Below are positions 32,525 to 41,800 of a stretch of 64,000 nucleotides of DNA, piece after piece. Position 1 is the first letter of the stretch, and each line of letters starts with the position of its first letter. Below the pieces are notes generated by a model. The model did not search any database, had not been told where the DNA came from, and worked only from the letters and a program-made list of their open reading frames with translations. The DNA comes from Fimenecus sp051881435. Lineage in GTDB: Bacteria; Bacillota; Clostridia; Oscillospirales; Acutalibacteraceae. The position numbers and the translations under genes are program-made. The stretch covers positions 1 to 64,000 of the forward strand of contig JBJEPW010000004.1 in assembly GCA_051881435.1 (NCBI GenBank), given 5' to 3'.

Positions 32525-33406
32525 TCATTCCTTGATTTTATATATTTCGTTCGAGAGGGTTACAAGCTCATTCATTGTCAGCGCCTCTGCCCTGACCGCA
32601 GGAGGAAGCCCTGCGTTTAAAACGGCATCAGATACTTTTTGCTTATCAATACCCATTCCGCTTGAAAGAGCGTTTAATACCGTCTTTCTCCTCTGTGCAA
32701 AAGCGGCTTTAACCATTTTAAAGAAAAGTTTTTCGTCGATAACGGGATAATCTCCCTTTTCCGTTAAATCAAGCTCAATAACACAGCTATCCACCTTGGG
32801 GCTTGGGAAAAACGAGCCGCGGGACACATCAAAAAGCTTTTTCGCCCTTGCATAATAATTCACCGCAACGGTAACGGCTCCGCTTTCTCTTGTTCCCACC
32901 TTGGCGCAAAGGCGGTCGCCCGCCTCTTTCTGCACCATTACGATTATCTTTTTAAAGGGTAGTTTTTCTTCTAAAAGCCGCATAATTACGGGAGATGTGA
33001 TGTAATAAGGCAGATTTGCGCAGACAAACATATCCATACCGTCAAAATGCTCCCCGATTACCTTTTCGAGGTCGATTTTTAAAATATCGCCGTTTATAAG
33101 CGTCAGATTTTCGTAACCCGAAAGAGTATCGTTAAGCACGGGGAAAAGGCGGGTATCAAGCTCAACACACACCACCTTGTCGCACCGTTCCAAGAGTTCC
33201 TTTGTGAGTACGCCGACGCCTGCGCCTATTTCAAGCACGCCGATTTTATTATCGGTGCTCTCCCTTACAGCCTCCGCCATTTTGGGGCAAACCGTGGGAT
33301 TTACAAGGAAATTCTGCCCAAGTCCCTTTGAAAAAGTGACGCCGTGCTCCCCCATTACTCTTTTTATAACCGAAAGGTCGGTAAGAGTGTAATTTTTCTT
33401 ATCCAA
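32525..33406 (-). CDS. rsmA: 16S rRNA dimethyladenosine transferase
   Basis: A 293-residue SAM-dependent enzyme dimethylating two adjacent adenines near the 3' end of 16S rRNA. Q-N-F-L near 27-30, SAM motif E-I-G-A-G-V-G near 54-60, and the N-L-P-Y-Y-I catalytic motif near 128-133 are intact. Its start overlaps the aminotransferase stop by 8 nt, indicating translational coupling. Confidence 0.95.
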   Translation of the reverse strand: MDKKNYTLTDLSVIKRVMGEHGVTFSKGLGQNFLVNPTVCPKMAEAVRESTDNKIGVLEIGAGVGVLTKELLERCDKVVCVELDTRLFPVLNDTLSGYENLTLINGDILKIDLEKVIGEHFDGMDMFVCANLPYYITSPVIMRLLEEKLPFKKIIVMVQKEAGDRLCAKVGTRESGAVTVAVNYYARAKKLFDVSRGSFFPSPKVDSCVIELDLTEKGDYPVIDEKLFFKMVKAAFAQRRKTVLNALSSGMGIDKQKVSDAVLNAGLPPAVRAEALTMNELVTLSNEIYKIKE

Positions 33407-34586
33407 TATATTTTTCCTTAACTTTTCCTAAAATTTTCATACCCTCAACAATTTTTTCATTGGAAGGCGTGGAGAAATTCATTCTGAAACAGTTTGTTTC
33501 CTCATCGTTTATCATAAACGCCGTGCCGGGAACAACCGCAACATTATTTGCGATACATTCCTTTACAAATTCAATCATATCAACATTTTCAGGCAATTTG
33601 CACCATACGAACAAGCCGCCCTCGGGACGGACGTACTCAACAAAATCGCCCAACTCCGAGTCAATAAGGTCGCACATAAGGTTCAGCTTTTCACGGTAAA
33701 TTCCGCGGATTTTTTCAATGTGAGCGTTAATATCGTACTCCGCCATCCATTTATCCACGAGCATTTGTGAAAATACAGGCGTATGAACATCCGCCGCCTG
33801 CTTGCCCACCGTCATTTTTGCAACAATGGGTGCGGGAGCGCAAATATATCCCACACGGATACCCGGTGCCAAAAGCTTTGAGAAAGAGCCTGCGTAAATA
33901 ACAATGCCCTCCTCATCAAAGCTCTTAATTGAGGGAACCTCTTCACCTGCAACTCTCAAATCGCCGTAGGGGTTATCCTCAACAATGAGAAGACCGTATT
34001 TTTTAGCAATTTCATAAACAGCCTTTCTCTTTTTAAGGCTCATAGTGGCTCCCGAGGGGTTCTGAAAATTGGGAATTGTATAAATAAAGCGGGGGTTTTC
34101 AGCGGTTCTAACAGCATTTTCAAGCTGTTCAATATTCATTCCGTCCGCCTCAACATCAACACCTGCAAGCTTACAGCCGTAAGAACGGAAGCAGTTTAAT
34201 GAGCCGATAAAGGAGGGGCGCTCGCAAATAACCGTATCGCCGAAATCGCACAGCGCCTTTGTTGCCAAATCCATAACCTGCTGTGCGCCCGAGGTTATAA
34301 TAAGGTTGTCGAACTCTCTGCCGATATTGAATTTTTCCTTTAAATAACCCGTCATACGGTTACGCAAGGGCGTGTAGCCCTCGGTAACGCCGTACTGCAA
34401 AGCGGTAACGGGTTCTTTTTCAAATATTTCCGCTGAAATCTTCTTAACTTCCTCAATGGGGAAAGCCGCCGCGTCGGGATTGCCTGCCGCAAAGGGGATT
34501 ATTGCAGGATCCTGCGTGGCTTTAAGTATTTCACGGATTGCAGAGGGCTGAAGCCCCGAAATTCTTTTTGAAAAATTGTACTCCAT
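33399..34586 (-). CDS. PLP-dependent aminotransferase, class I/II
   Basis: A 395-residue fold-type I aminotransferase resembling the 2-aminoadipate/aromatic aminotransferase (LysN-like) group without a regulatory domain. The PLP lysine lies in S-F-S-K near 233-236, followed by the phosphate-binding P-G-I-R-V-G-Y. Upstream N-P-D-A-A near 36 and G-A-Q-Q near 98 are family landmarks. AAGGTGA precedes the ATG. Substrate not predictable; it is cotranscribed with a patatin-like gene and rsmA. Confidence 0.88.
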   Translation of the reverse strand: MEYNFSKRISGLQPSAIREILKATQDPAIIPFAAGNPDAAAFPIEEVKKISAEIFEKEPVTALQYGVTEGYTPLRNRMTGYLKEKFNIGREFDNLIITSGAQQVMDLATKALCDFGDTVICERPSFIGSLNCFRSYGCKLAGVDVEADGMNIEQLENAVRTAENPRFIYTIPNFQNPSGATMSLKKRKAVYEIAKKYGLLIVEDNPYGDLRVAGEEVPSIKSFDEEGIVIYAGSFSKLLAPGIRVGYICAPAPIVAKMTVGKQAADVHTPVFSQMLVDKWMAEYDINAHIEKIRGIYREKLNLMCDLIDSELGDFVEYVRPEGGLFVWCKLPENVDMIEFVKECIANNVAVVPGTAFMINDEETNCFRMNFSTPSNEKIVEGMKILGKVKEKYIG

Positions 34587-34597
34587 TTTATATCACC

Positions 34598-35467
34598 TTA
34601 ATCTTTTATATTATCCTGTTTTCTGATAAAGTCCTTTATATCCTGTAATCTTTGCAGGCAGTCAAGCCGACCTCTGTCATAGCAGGCGTCAAGCTTTGAG
34701 CGTGACAGAGCGACCTCCCATATATCCAGCGGGCTTTCACTTTGCACGACTATTGCCCTGCCCTCGTTTTCAAGCTCATCAATGAGTTTCAGCGTTTCAT
34801 TGTATTTTATATGGCGCTGCTCCAAAGACTCTGCGACCTTAGGGTAATCGGACAGTATTCTTTTATAGACGGGAGGCAATGCCTCGGGCCTTTTTTGAAA
34901 GCCTTTTTCACGGGTAAGTACTATAACAAGCCTGTCGCACCCGTCCTCCAACGCCTTTTTAACCGGTATGGAGTCGGCAACGCCGCCGTCAAAATAAGGT
35001 ACGCCGTTAATCACCACAGGCTGACAGAATATGGGTACCGCACAGCTCGCTTTGAAAGGGTCAAGGGTTTTATGCTCCACAACAAAATCCTTTGTAAAGT
35101 ATTCGTCCTGCCCTGTCAGCGCATTTGTAACGCCGATTACAAGCTCCGTATTGTCACGGTAAAACTCATCAAAATCGAAAGGCTCCAAATCATACGCCAT
35201 ACTGTCCACAATAAAATCAAGCCCGAAAAATGAGTGGTGCTTTAAAAGAGGGTCAACACCCATAAAACGCTTATCGTGGATATACTCTGTATTACAGCGA
35301 TAAGCCCTGCCGTTCTGCTTTGAAATATATGAAGCGGAATTTCCCGCCCCTGCGGAAACGCCTATAAGATAATCAAAAAATATGCTGTTCTCCAAAAGGA
35401 CATCAAGCACACCGGCATTATAGACGGCACGCATTGCGCCGCCCTCTACAACTATTCCCGTTTTCAC
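34598..35467 (-). CDS. Patatin-like phospholipase family protein
   Basis: A 289-residue lipid acyl hydrolase of the YjjU/RssA-like bacterial group. Oxyanion G-G-A-M-R near 9-13, nucleophile G-V-S-A-G near 37-41, and the catalytic Asp in D-G-G near 157-159. No signal peptide, so cytoplasmic or membrane-peripheral. The start is GTG at 35467 behind GGGGTGA. It heads the operon running to cca. A second, divergent patatin-like gene lies at 44652-45521. Confidence 0.88.
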   Translation of the reverse strand: MKTGIVVEGGAMRAVYNAGVLDVLLENSIFFDYLIGVSAGAGNSASYISKQNGRAYRCNTEYIHDKRFMGVDPLLKHHSFFGLDFIVDSMAYDLEPFDFDEFYRDNTELVIGVTNALTGQDEYFTKDFVVEHKTLDPFKASCAVPIFCQPVVINGVPYFDGGVADSIPVKKALEDGCDRLVIVLTREKGFQKRPEALPPVYKRILSDYPKVAESLEQRHIKYNETLKLIDELENEGRAIVVQSESPLDIWEVALSRSKLDACYDRGRLDCLQRLQDIKDFIRKQDNIKD

Positions 35468-35582
35468 TTACGGTCACCCCGAAAAAATCTGTTTAATAAA
35501 GTATATTTGCACTAATCTGTTGTATTACGCGTAACTGCCGATATTTTACCACATACGCTATGTTTTTTCAAGATACTTAAAA

Positions 35583-35860
35583 TAAGGTGAGGGAAGTCGA
35601 ACCCAATATGCCGAAAATTTGATATTACGGCGTATTTTCACTTTTTCACCGTTGTCGGGCGACAGCCCGACTGCCGTCTCAAAAGCAAAAATCCATCCGT
35701 ACTCTCTGCATTTTCGGTGCAGAGCAGTTTAAAACGAGTAGATTTTTGTTTGAACAAGGCACAAAATCGCCGCCATACTGCCGTATGGCGAGATTTTTAA
35801 CGCAGTTCAGGCGAAAATATGCCGTTTTAAACCATATGGGGTTCAACTCCCCTCACCTTA
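35583..35860. mobile_element. MITE-like element with long imperfect inverted ends
   Basis: About 278 bp with no coding potential. Outer ends TAAGGTGAGGGAAGTCGAAC and the reverse complement of the right end, TAAGGTGAGGGGAGTTGAAC, match with few differences for about 28 bp, and the match resumes further inside (GGCGTATTTTCAC with GGCATATTTTCGC). Internal hairpins include GTCGGGC-GACA-GCCCGAC and CCATACTG-CCGTATGG. A target-site duplication is not clear. It fills most of the 35468-35963 gap. Confidence 0.65.
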
Positions 35861-35904
35861 CCTTAATCAAATTTATCTATATCTTATAAATAAAAACAAA
35901 ACAG

Positions 35905-35933
35905 TTGTTAAACCGTGAAAAGTATGATAAAAT
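35905..35933 (+). promoter_or_regulatory. proBA promoter
   Basis: TTGTTA (35905-35910), 17-bp spacer, extended TGA-TAAAAT (35925-35933). Start predicted about 25 nt before the ATG; no room for a T-box leader. Confidence 0.7.
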
Positions 35934-35963
35934 AAAATGATATTTTATGTCAGGAGCAGAAAT

Positions 35964-36752
35964 ATGGCTGTTTTGAAGGATGTTAAGCGTATTGTTGTGA
36001 AGGTTGGAACATCAACTCTTACATACAGTACGGGAAAAACGAATATAAGAAGAATGCACAAGCTTGTGAGCGTGCTTTCCGATATTGTAAATTCGGGAAT
36101 TGAGGTAGCCCTCGTTACAAGCGGAGCAATCGGCGTGGGTGCAGGCAAATTGGGACTTTCCGAAAAGCCTCACGATACGGCGGGCAAACAGGCGGCGGCG
36201 ACTATCGGTCAATGCGAGCTTATGTTTATGTATGACAAGCTTTTCGGCGAATACGGTCACACCGTAGGTCAGCTTCTTATTACAAAAAGTGATGTTGAAA
36301 ATGATGAAAGACGGCAAAATCTTATAAATACCTTTAACAGGCTGTTTGATTTTGGGGCAATCCCAGTTATAAATGAAAACGACAGCGTTGCGGTTGAAGA
36401 AATTGTTTACGGCGACAACGATTCCCTTTCGGCTATTGTTGCAAAGCTTATCGGAGCCGACGCACTTATTATTCTCACGGATATTGACGGTCTTTACGAC
36501 GAAAATCCCCACGAAAATGAAGACGCAAAGCTTATTCCTCTTGTAACTGAAATTAACGACGAGCTTTTCGCCATTGCAGGCGGTCACGGCTCGCGCTTCG
36601 GCACAGGCGGAATGGTAACAAAGCTCCACGCGGCGCAAATTGCCATGGACGCGGGAATTGATACTATCGTTATGAACGGCGAGGACCCCACGGAGATTTA
36701 CAAGGCGCTGGACGGCAAGCAGATAGGCACATTTTTTAAGGGCAGGAATTAG
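35964..36752 (+). CDS. proB: Glutamate 5-kinase
   Basis: A 262-residue kinase for the first step of proline synthesis. K-V-G-T-S-T-L near 13-19, T-S-G-A-I-G-V-G near 52-59, N-E-N-D near 138-141 and G-T-G-G-M-V-T-K near 213-220 are in place. It ends after the kinase domain and so lacks the C-terminal PUA domain of the E. coli enzyme, as in many Clostridia. ATG 35964 with AGGAG is preferred to the in-frame ATT at 35937. proA starts 2 nt after its stop. Confidence 0.95.
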   Translation: MAVLKDVKRIVVKVGTSTLTYSTGKTNIRRMHKLVSVLSDIVNSGIEVALVTSGAIGVGAGKLGLSEKPHDTAGKQAAATIGQCELMFMYDKLFGEYGHTVGQLLITKSDVENDERRQNLINTFNRLFDFGAIPVINENDSVAVEEIVYGDNDSLSAIVAKLIGADALIILTDIDGLYDENPHENEDAKLIPLVTEINDELFAIAGGHGSRFGTGGMVTKLHAAQIAMDAGIDTIVMNGEDPTEIYKALDGKQIGTFFKGRN

Positions 36753-36754
36753 AT

Positions 36755-37993
36755 ATGCTTAACGAAATCGGTAAAAAAGCTAAAAACGCCTCGGCGGAAT
36801 TAGCCGTTACCTCAACGGAAGATAAAAACAGAATACTTAAAGCCATGGCGGACTCTCTCCGCACAAATTCCCATAAAATCCTTGAAGCCAACGGTAAAGA
36901 TATTGAAAACGGCAGAAAAAACGGTATGGCTGAGTCCCTTATAGACCGCCTGATGCTTAACCCCGAAAGAATTGAAGGTATGGCACAGGGCATTGAAGGC
37001 GTTATTTCTCTCCCCGACCCTGTGGGCAGAGTTCTTTGGGAGACAGAACGTCCCAACGGCCTTAAAATTCAGCGCGTCAGCGTACCTTTGGGCGTAATCG
37101 GTATTATTTATGAGGCTCGTCCCAATGTTACAAGTGACGCGGCAGCTTTGGCGGTAAAAGCAGGCAATGCCGCAATTCTCAGAGGCGGTAAAGAGGCTTT
37201 TTGCTCCAACTCCTGCATAATGGATATAATGAGAAGCGCCGTCGAGAAAGAGGGCTTTAACCCCGATATTATTGAGCTTGTCCGTGACACTTCAAGAGAG
37301 AGCGCAACGGCGATGATGAAATTGAACAAGTATATTGATGTGCTTATCCCTCGGGGCAGTGCTTCACTTATCAATGCGGTTGTGGAAAATTCAACTGTAC
37401 CTGTTATTGAAACAGGCGTGGGGAACTGCCATATTTATATTGACCGTGACGCAGATATTGATATGGCTGCGAATATCGTATTTAATGCGAAAACACAGCG
37501 CATTTCCGTTTGCAACGCGGCGGAAAGTCTGCTTATTCACAAGGATATTGCAGAGCTTGCATTGATAGCAATTAAAGCCCGTCTTGATGAAAAAGGCGTT
37601 ACGCTTTACGGCGACGAAATATGCCGTGAAATCTGCCCTGATATTGAAAAAGCCACGGAAGATGATTGGGCAAGGGAATATCTTGACTATAAAATGTCGG
37701 TTAAAATTGTTTCTTCTCTTGACGAGGCAATGGAGCATATCAGAAAATACTCCTCGGGGCACAGCGAAAGCATAATTACGGAAAACATTAACGCCGCTGA
37801 AAAATTTCTTACGGGCGTTGACTCGGCGGCTGTTTATCACAACGCCAGCACGCGGTTTACCGACGGCGGAGAATTCGGCTTCGGTGCGGAAATCGGTATT
37901 TCTACTCAAAAACTCCACGCGAGAGGTCCCTTGGGACTTCCTCAACTTAACTCTTTTAAATATAAAATATACGGCAACGGTCAGATAAGGTAG
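36755..37993 (+). CDS. proA: Glutamate-5-semialdehyde dehydrogenase
   Basis: A 412-residue NADPH-dependent reductase that follows glutamate 5-kinase. Y-E-A-R-P-N-V-T near 112-119, R-G-G-K-E-A near 144-149, the catalytic Cys in I-S-V-C-N-A-A near 249-255, and a G-E-F-G-F-G-A-E C-terminal motif. It is translationally linked to proB. Confidence 0.96.
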   Translation: MLNEIGKKAKNASAELAVTSTEDKNRILKAMADSLRTNSHKILEANGKDIENGRKNGMAESLIDRLMLNPERIEGMAQGIEGVISLPDPVGRVLWETERPNGLKIQRVSVPLGVIGIIYEARPNVTSDAAALAVKAGNAAILRGGKEAFCSNSCIMDIMRSAVEKEGFNPDIIELVRDTSRESATAMMKLNKYIDVLIPRGSASLINAVVENSTVPVIETGVGNCHIYIDRDADIDMAANIVFNAKTQRISVCNAAESLLIHKDIAELALIAIKARLDEKGVTLYGDEICREICPDIEKATEDDWAREYLDYKMSVKIVSSLDEAMEHIRKYSSGHSESIITENINAAEKFLTGVDSAAVYHNASTRFTDGGEFGFGAEIGISTQKLHARGPLGLPQLNSFKYKIYGNGQIR

Positions 37994-38003
37994 GTGCTAC
38001 AAT

Positions 38004-38816
38004 ATGTCAGAAACTAAAAAAGCCAGACACAGCGGCAGTCACAAAGCGGCTTTCCCCGTGGGAATGCTGATTATTCTTCTTGCCGCCGTGGGCGTTGTTG
38101 CGATTGTAATTTCAGCGGTAAAGGGTATATCAACCGCAGTTGAAAACCGCAAAAACTTTGATGAATACAACCGCCTTTTAACTCCCGTTGTTCTCATCGA
38201 CCCCGACACCTTTGACGATATTACAAAGGCGGATATGAACCAGCTTATTGAAATTTCCGTATGGTCCCTTTTAAAAAGTGACATTTCCCCCGATAAATAT
38301 GCAGGCACGGGCAGCGGACTTTCTATTCCCAAGGCAGATGTTGAAACGGAGTTTAAAAAGCTTTTCGGTACGGAAATCACCCCCGTTCACGCAACCGTTG
38401 AAGGCTACGGCTACGAATTTACATATGACGAGGCATCAGGTACATACACAATTCCTCTTACGGGAATCGTGCCCATTTACACACCCAAGGTTGTTGACAA
38501 AAAGGCCTCGGATCACACCGTTGTGCTGACCGTTGCGTGCCTTGCAGGTGACGCGTGGGAGCAGGGCGATAACGGCGAGATGATTGAGCCGTCACCCGAC
38601 AAGTATCTTAAAATAACACTGCGTGAAAAGGACGGCAGTCTGTTCATTTCCGCAATTCAGAATACCACAACTCCCGAAATTGCGACAACCGTATCTCAAA
38701 GCGAATCAACCACCGAAAACAAGGACTTGTTGGCTCAGGCAGAACAGGTTGCAAGCGACACAACCGCCGCAACCGAGGGTGAAAGCTCGTCTGAGGAAAG
38801 TTCTTCCGCCGCATAG
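38004..38816 (+). CDS. Hypothetical anchored secreted protein
   Basis: A 270-residue protein with a short basic cytoplasmic start, one transmembrane segment at about 16-40 and a large extracytoplasmic part. The last about 50 residues are low-complexity Ser/Thr/Glu. The start follows GGTG 10 nt after proA. Conserved acidic and aromatic patches around 70-190 suggest a folded domain, but no family was recognised. Confidence 0.6.
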   Translation: MSETKKARHSGSHKAAFPVGMLIILLAAVGVVAIVISAVKGISTAVENRKNFDEYNRLLTPVVLIDPDTFDDITKADMNQLIEISVWSLLKSDISPDKYAGTGSGLSIPKADVETEFKKLFGTEITPVHATVEGYGYEFTYDEASGTYTIPLTGIVPIYTPKVVDKKASDHTVVLTVACLAGDAWEQGDNGEMIEPSPDKYLKITLREKDGSLFISAIQNTTTPEIATTVSQSESTTENKDLLAQAEQVASDTTAATEGESSSEESSSAA

Positions 38817-38911
38817 CAAAATCGGAGCATCTCTTTTGAAACACTCCGACGGAATTTATATCATATCTGCACGGAGTCAGACAGGCTGTTTTAAAAAGCA
38901 GGGCTTACCTG

Positions 38912-38961
38912 TTGTCCGCTTTGCAGTTATCTTATTACATAGTATGCTTTTTTGCGGACAA
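38912..38961 (+). other. Hairpin upstream of prfB
   Basis: TTGTCCGC (38912-38919) pairs with GCGGACAA (38954-38961) across a 34-nt loop, before a TATAAT-like box near 38991. It may end the proBA transcript or belong to the prfB control region. Confidence 0.35.
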
Positions 38962-39024
38962 GTGACAGTTTAAAAATTCAGAAAACACATATAATACAAA
39001 GAACATATTAAGCGAGGTAAATTT

Positions 39025-40146
39025 ATGCTTCAGTATGAAGAATTAAAATTAAGACTTTCAGGCCATGAGGATGAATTGAAAAACTTGGCGGAGGCCCTTG
39101 GTCTTGAAAAAATGAAAGCTGAAATTGCGTCCTTGGAACAGCAGGCGGCAGAGGACGGCTTTTGGGACGATATTCAGAATTCCCAAAAGGTGCTTCAACG
39201 CACAAGCTCATTGAAGAATAAAGTGGCAAGCTATGAAAAGCTGAAATCCGATTACGAGGACGCTCTTGTTATGATTGAGCTTGCGGACGAGGAAGAGGAC
39301 GAGAGCCTTTTGGACGAGTGCACCGAAAGCGTTGAAGCCTTTGAAAAGACACTTGACAGCCAAACTCTTGCAACGCTTTTAACAGGTGAATACGACTCTA
39401 AAAATGCTATTCTTACATTCCATGCAGGTGCAGGCGGAACAGAGGCGCAGGATTGGGCACAGATGCTTTTCAGAATGTATAACCGCTGGGGTGAACGCCA
39501 CGGCTACAAGGTTTCAACCCTTGACTATCTTGACGGCGACGAGGCAGGACTTAAATCCGCAAGTATTCTCATAGAGGGCGAAAACGCCTACGGCTTTATG
39601 AAAAGTGAGGCGGGAATACACCGCCTTGTGCGAATTTCCCCCTTTGACGCATCGGGCAGACGCCACACCTCCTTTGCTTCCTTGGAGGTTATGCCCGAAA
39701 TTGACGAGGACACAAATGTTGAGATAAATCCCGACGATATTGAAATGGCGGTTTACCGTGCCAGCGGCGCAGGCGGACAAAAGGTTAACAAAACCTCCTC
39801 AGCAGTCCGTCTTACCCATAAGCCAACGGGTATTGTAGTTTCCTGTCAGGTGGAGCGCAGTCAGCACCAAAACCGTGAGGTTGCCATGACAATGCTCAAA
39901 TCAAAGCTTATTGAGATTAAAGAGCGTGAGCACCTTGCAAAGATTGAAGATATTAAAGGTGACCACAAAGAAATTGCATGGGGCAGTCAGATACGCTCAT
40001 ATGTTTTTATGCCCTATACCCTTGCCAAGGACCACAGAACCTCCTTTGAAAACGGTAATATCAACGCAGTTATGGACGGCGATATTGACGGCTTTATAAA
40101 CGCCTACCTTAAAATGCAGTCACAAAAGCAGTTGGAGAATGGTTGA
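39025..40146 (+). CDS. prfB: Peptide chain release factor 2
   Basis: A 373-residue class I release factor recognising UGA and UAA. The S-P-F anticodon-like tripeptide is at 205-207 and the catalytic G-G-Q at 250-252. The frame is open from the ATG at 39025 through the region where most bacteria have an in-frame TGA and a +1 programmed frameshift (around residue 26), so the usual autoregulatory frameshift is absent here. The start has GCGAGG upstream. Confidence 0.96.
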   Translation: MLQYEELKLRLSGHEDELKNLAEALGLEKMKAEIASLEQQAAEDGFWDDIQNSQKVLQRTSSLKNKVASYEKLKSDYEDALVMIELADEEEDESLLDECTESVEAFEKTLDSQTLATLLTGEYDSKNAILTFHAGAGGTEAQDWAQMLFRMYNRWGERHGYKVSTLDYLDGDEAGLKSASILIEGENAYGFMKSEAGIHRLVRISPFDASGRRHTSFASLEVMPEIDEDTNVEINPDDIEMAVYRASGAGGQKVNKTSSAVRLTHKPTGIVVSCQVERSQHQNREVAMTMLKSKLIEIKEREHLAKIEDIKGDHKEIAWGSQIRSYVFMPYTLAKDHRTSFENGNINAVMDGDIDGFINAYLKMQSQKQLENG

Positions 40147-40166
40147 TTTCGGGATATGTCCACATT

Positions 40167-40240
40167 GTAGGGGACGATGCCTTCATCGTCCCGTAATTTT
40201 GCACCAAACCCAATGGCGGTATTGTAGGGGCTGGCGACCT
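40167..40240. repeat. Hairpin repeats after prfB
   Basis: GTAGGGGACGATG-CCTT-CATCGTCCCG (40169-40193), followed by a half unit with GTAGGGGCTGGCGACCTCG (about 40224). Confidence 0.55.
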
Positions 40241-40341
40241 CGACAATCCGCAAAAATTTTGTAAAATCTACAAATAAGCACAGGGAAATCATGAGAAATT
40301 ATAGAGCCGTTCCTTGATTTTCATGCAAGGTGGTTTCATAA

Positions 40342-40790
40342 ATGAAAAAACATTTATACATCATATATGATGCGTTACTCCTTATTTGTGCGTCAGGAGC
40401 ATTCCTTGGTTTCACATTATATCATCGCGATAATTTGTTGATAGTTATATTTTTTATCGTGGCAGAAGCATATTTTATTCAAAATATTTGGAAGGGTATT
40501 TGCTTAATTATAGATATTATAATTGGCTTACAAAAAAAGTGCACCACATTTTTAGGTGTTTTAAGTACAGACACATTGGATTTTTTTAGAGTAGAATACA
40601 CAAATGTATATTTTGATGATGATGAAATGAAAAAAACTATATCGCTTTTGCAAATGCGATTGAAGAAACCATAAGACAAGGGGATAAAGTAGAGGTTAAA
40701 TATTATAAATACTCACGAGTGATTTTGAGTATAAAAAAGCAGCCATACACAGATGACAGTCACTTAATTAACGAAAATTCAGCAATTTAA
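40342..40790 (+). pseudogene. Small membrane protein gene with a frameshift at an A-run
   Basis: The zero frame (40342-40674, 110 residues) starts behind AAGGTGG and has hydrophobic segments at about 8-28, 33-50 and 52-64, then a soluble part with Y-F-D-D-D-E-M-K-K. After the run of seven A at 40630-40636 the zero frame soon stops. The -1 frame instead continues as N-Y-I-A-F-A-N-A-I-E-E-T-I-R-Q, then G-D-K-V-E-V-K-Y-Y-K-Y-S, to a TAA at 40788, which reads like real protein. One added A would give a 149-residue product. It could be a recent mutation, an assembly error in the homopolymer, or programmed slippage. Function unknown. Confidence 0.6.
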
Positions 40791-40794
40791 TGTG

Positions 40795-41020
40795 GTAGTG
40801 GAGATTCACGAATCGCCCGTTAATTTCCGCCGTTGGGTTACATTGATTTCGCGGGCGGGCACAGAGGCACCGCCCCTACAACCGATTATCGTGTATATCA
40901 ATTTTTCATTATATATCATTCAATATTCATTTATTTTCGGTGCGCCGGGGTCGTCGCACCCTACAACCATGCCGTGGGTTTTGGTGTAATTTTACGGTCG
41001 ATTCGTGAATCGCCCCTACG
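40795..41020. repeat. Hairpin repeat cluster
   Basis: GATTCACGAATCGCCC (40802-40818), GGGCGGGCACAGAGGC...CCGCCCCTAC (about 40852-40879), GGTGCGCC...TCGTCGCACCCTAC (40939-40964), and GATTCGTGAATCGCCCCTAC (40999-41019). No gene seen between 40791 and 41074. Confidence 0.65.
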
Positions 41021-41074
41021 ATACCACCATTGATTTCATATACAAAAAATCTAACAAAAAATGAGGGGAACAAA

Positions 41075-41485
41075 ATGAAAGAATTATTTATGCAAAATAT
41101 TCCTGCAAGCATCGCTGTTTTGGGATTGGTGGGCTATTTCTTCGGTATGGCGATTGTGTTTATCACAAGCCCCATTAAAAATGCCGAAAGCTTTTCAGTA
41201 AAGCCCGTGGACAACGCAGGCAAAACGGAAATCCGTGTGTATTACGGCGGTATTTCCTTTGCGCTGGGTGCATTTTTGCTCTATTTGACAATTAAGCTGG
41301 GCACCCCTGTGTATTCATTGGTGGGCGGGCTGTACTTTTCCACCACGGTTTTCGTTACAAGAACCATCTTTTTGTGTGTGGATAAAGGTTGGAAATGTCC
41401 GTACACAAAGCTTGCCATTCCCGCTGAGGGCTTTTTCGTTGTAGCGCTTTGGATTTGCTACATATTGTCTAAGGTATTGTATTAA
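41075..41485 (+). CDS. Four-TM membrane protein, DUF4345-like
   Basis: A 136-residue protein with hydrophobic segments at about 9-30, 57-78, 82-102 and 115-134. Y-G-G-I-S-F-A-L-G-A-F-L near 57-68 resembles the Y-G-G-x-x-L-A-L-G pattern of DUF4345 proteins. GAGGGG precedes ATG 41075; the earlier ATT at 41030 lacks a site. It is flanked by repeats on both sides. Function unknown. Confidence 0.6.
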   Translation: MKELFMQNIPASIAVLGLVGYFFGMAIVFITSPIKNAESFSVKPVDNAGKTEIRVYYGGISFALGAFLLYLTIKLGTPVYSLVGGLYFSTTVFVTRTIFLCVDKGWKCPYTKLAIPAEGFFVVALWICYILSKVLY

Positions 41486-41511
41486 AATTACATAGGATTT
41501 TTCGAGGTTTT

Positions 41512-41714
41512 GCGGGCGGGCACAGAGGCCCCGCCCCTACAAGCACATCGTTGGTTTTACCGTAAACCGACTGCGCCGGGGTCGTCGCACCCTACAAAAC
41601 TCCCTCAGTCATTTTTCCAAAATGACAGCTCCCTCTAAGAGGGAGCGGAACAGTCAGTGATACACCGTGGGTTTTGGGGTTATTTTACGGGACGATGAAA
41701 GGCATCGTCCCCTA
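41512..41714. repeat. Hairpin repeat cluster before the pnp terminator
   Basis: GGGCGGG...CCCGCCCCTAC (41514-41540), TGCGCC...GTCGTCGCACCCTAC (about 41571-41595), CTCCCTC...GAGGGAG (41601-41644), and GGGACGATGAAAGGCATCGTCCCCTAC (41690-41715). No gene seen between 41486 and 41800. Confidence 0.65.
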
Positions 41715-41730
41715 CAAATAGCAAGATATA

Positions 41731-41760
41731 CAAAAAACCGTCCACTATTCGGTGGACGGT
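41731..41760 (-). terminator. pnp terminator
   Basis: On the minus strand ACCGTCCAC and GTGGACGGT form a 9-bp stem followed by TTTTTTG. Confidence 0.85.
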
Positions 41761-41800
41761 TAATTTTTTAGATACCTCTGTTTTTAAATACTGCCCTTAA

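Noticed and set aside
36012..36638. 208-residue minus-strand frame opposite proB
   Set aside because: Antisense shadow; the proB motifs account for the sequence.
38985..39024. prfB promoter at the TATAAT-like box
   Set aside because: No -35 box at an acceptable distance could be found, so it is not listed as a promoter.
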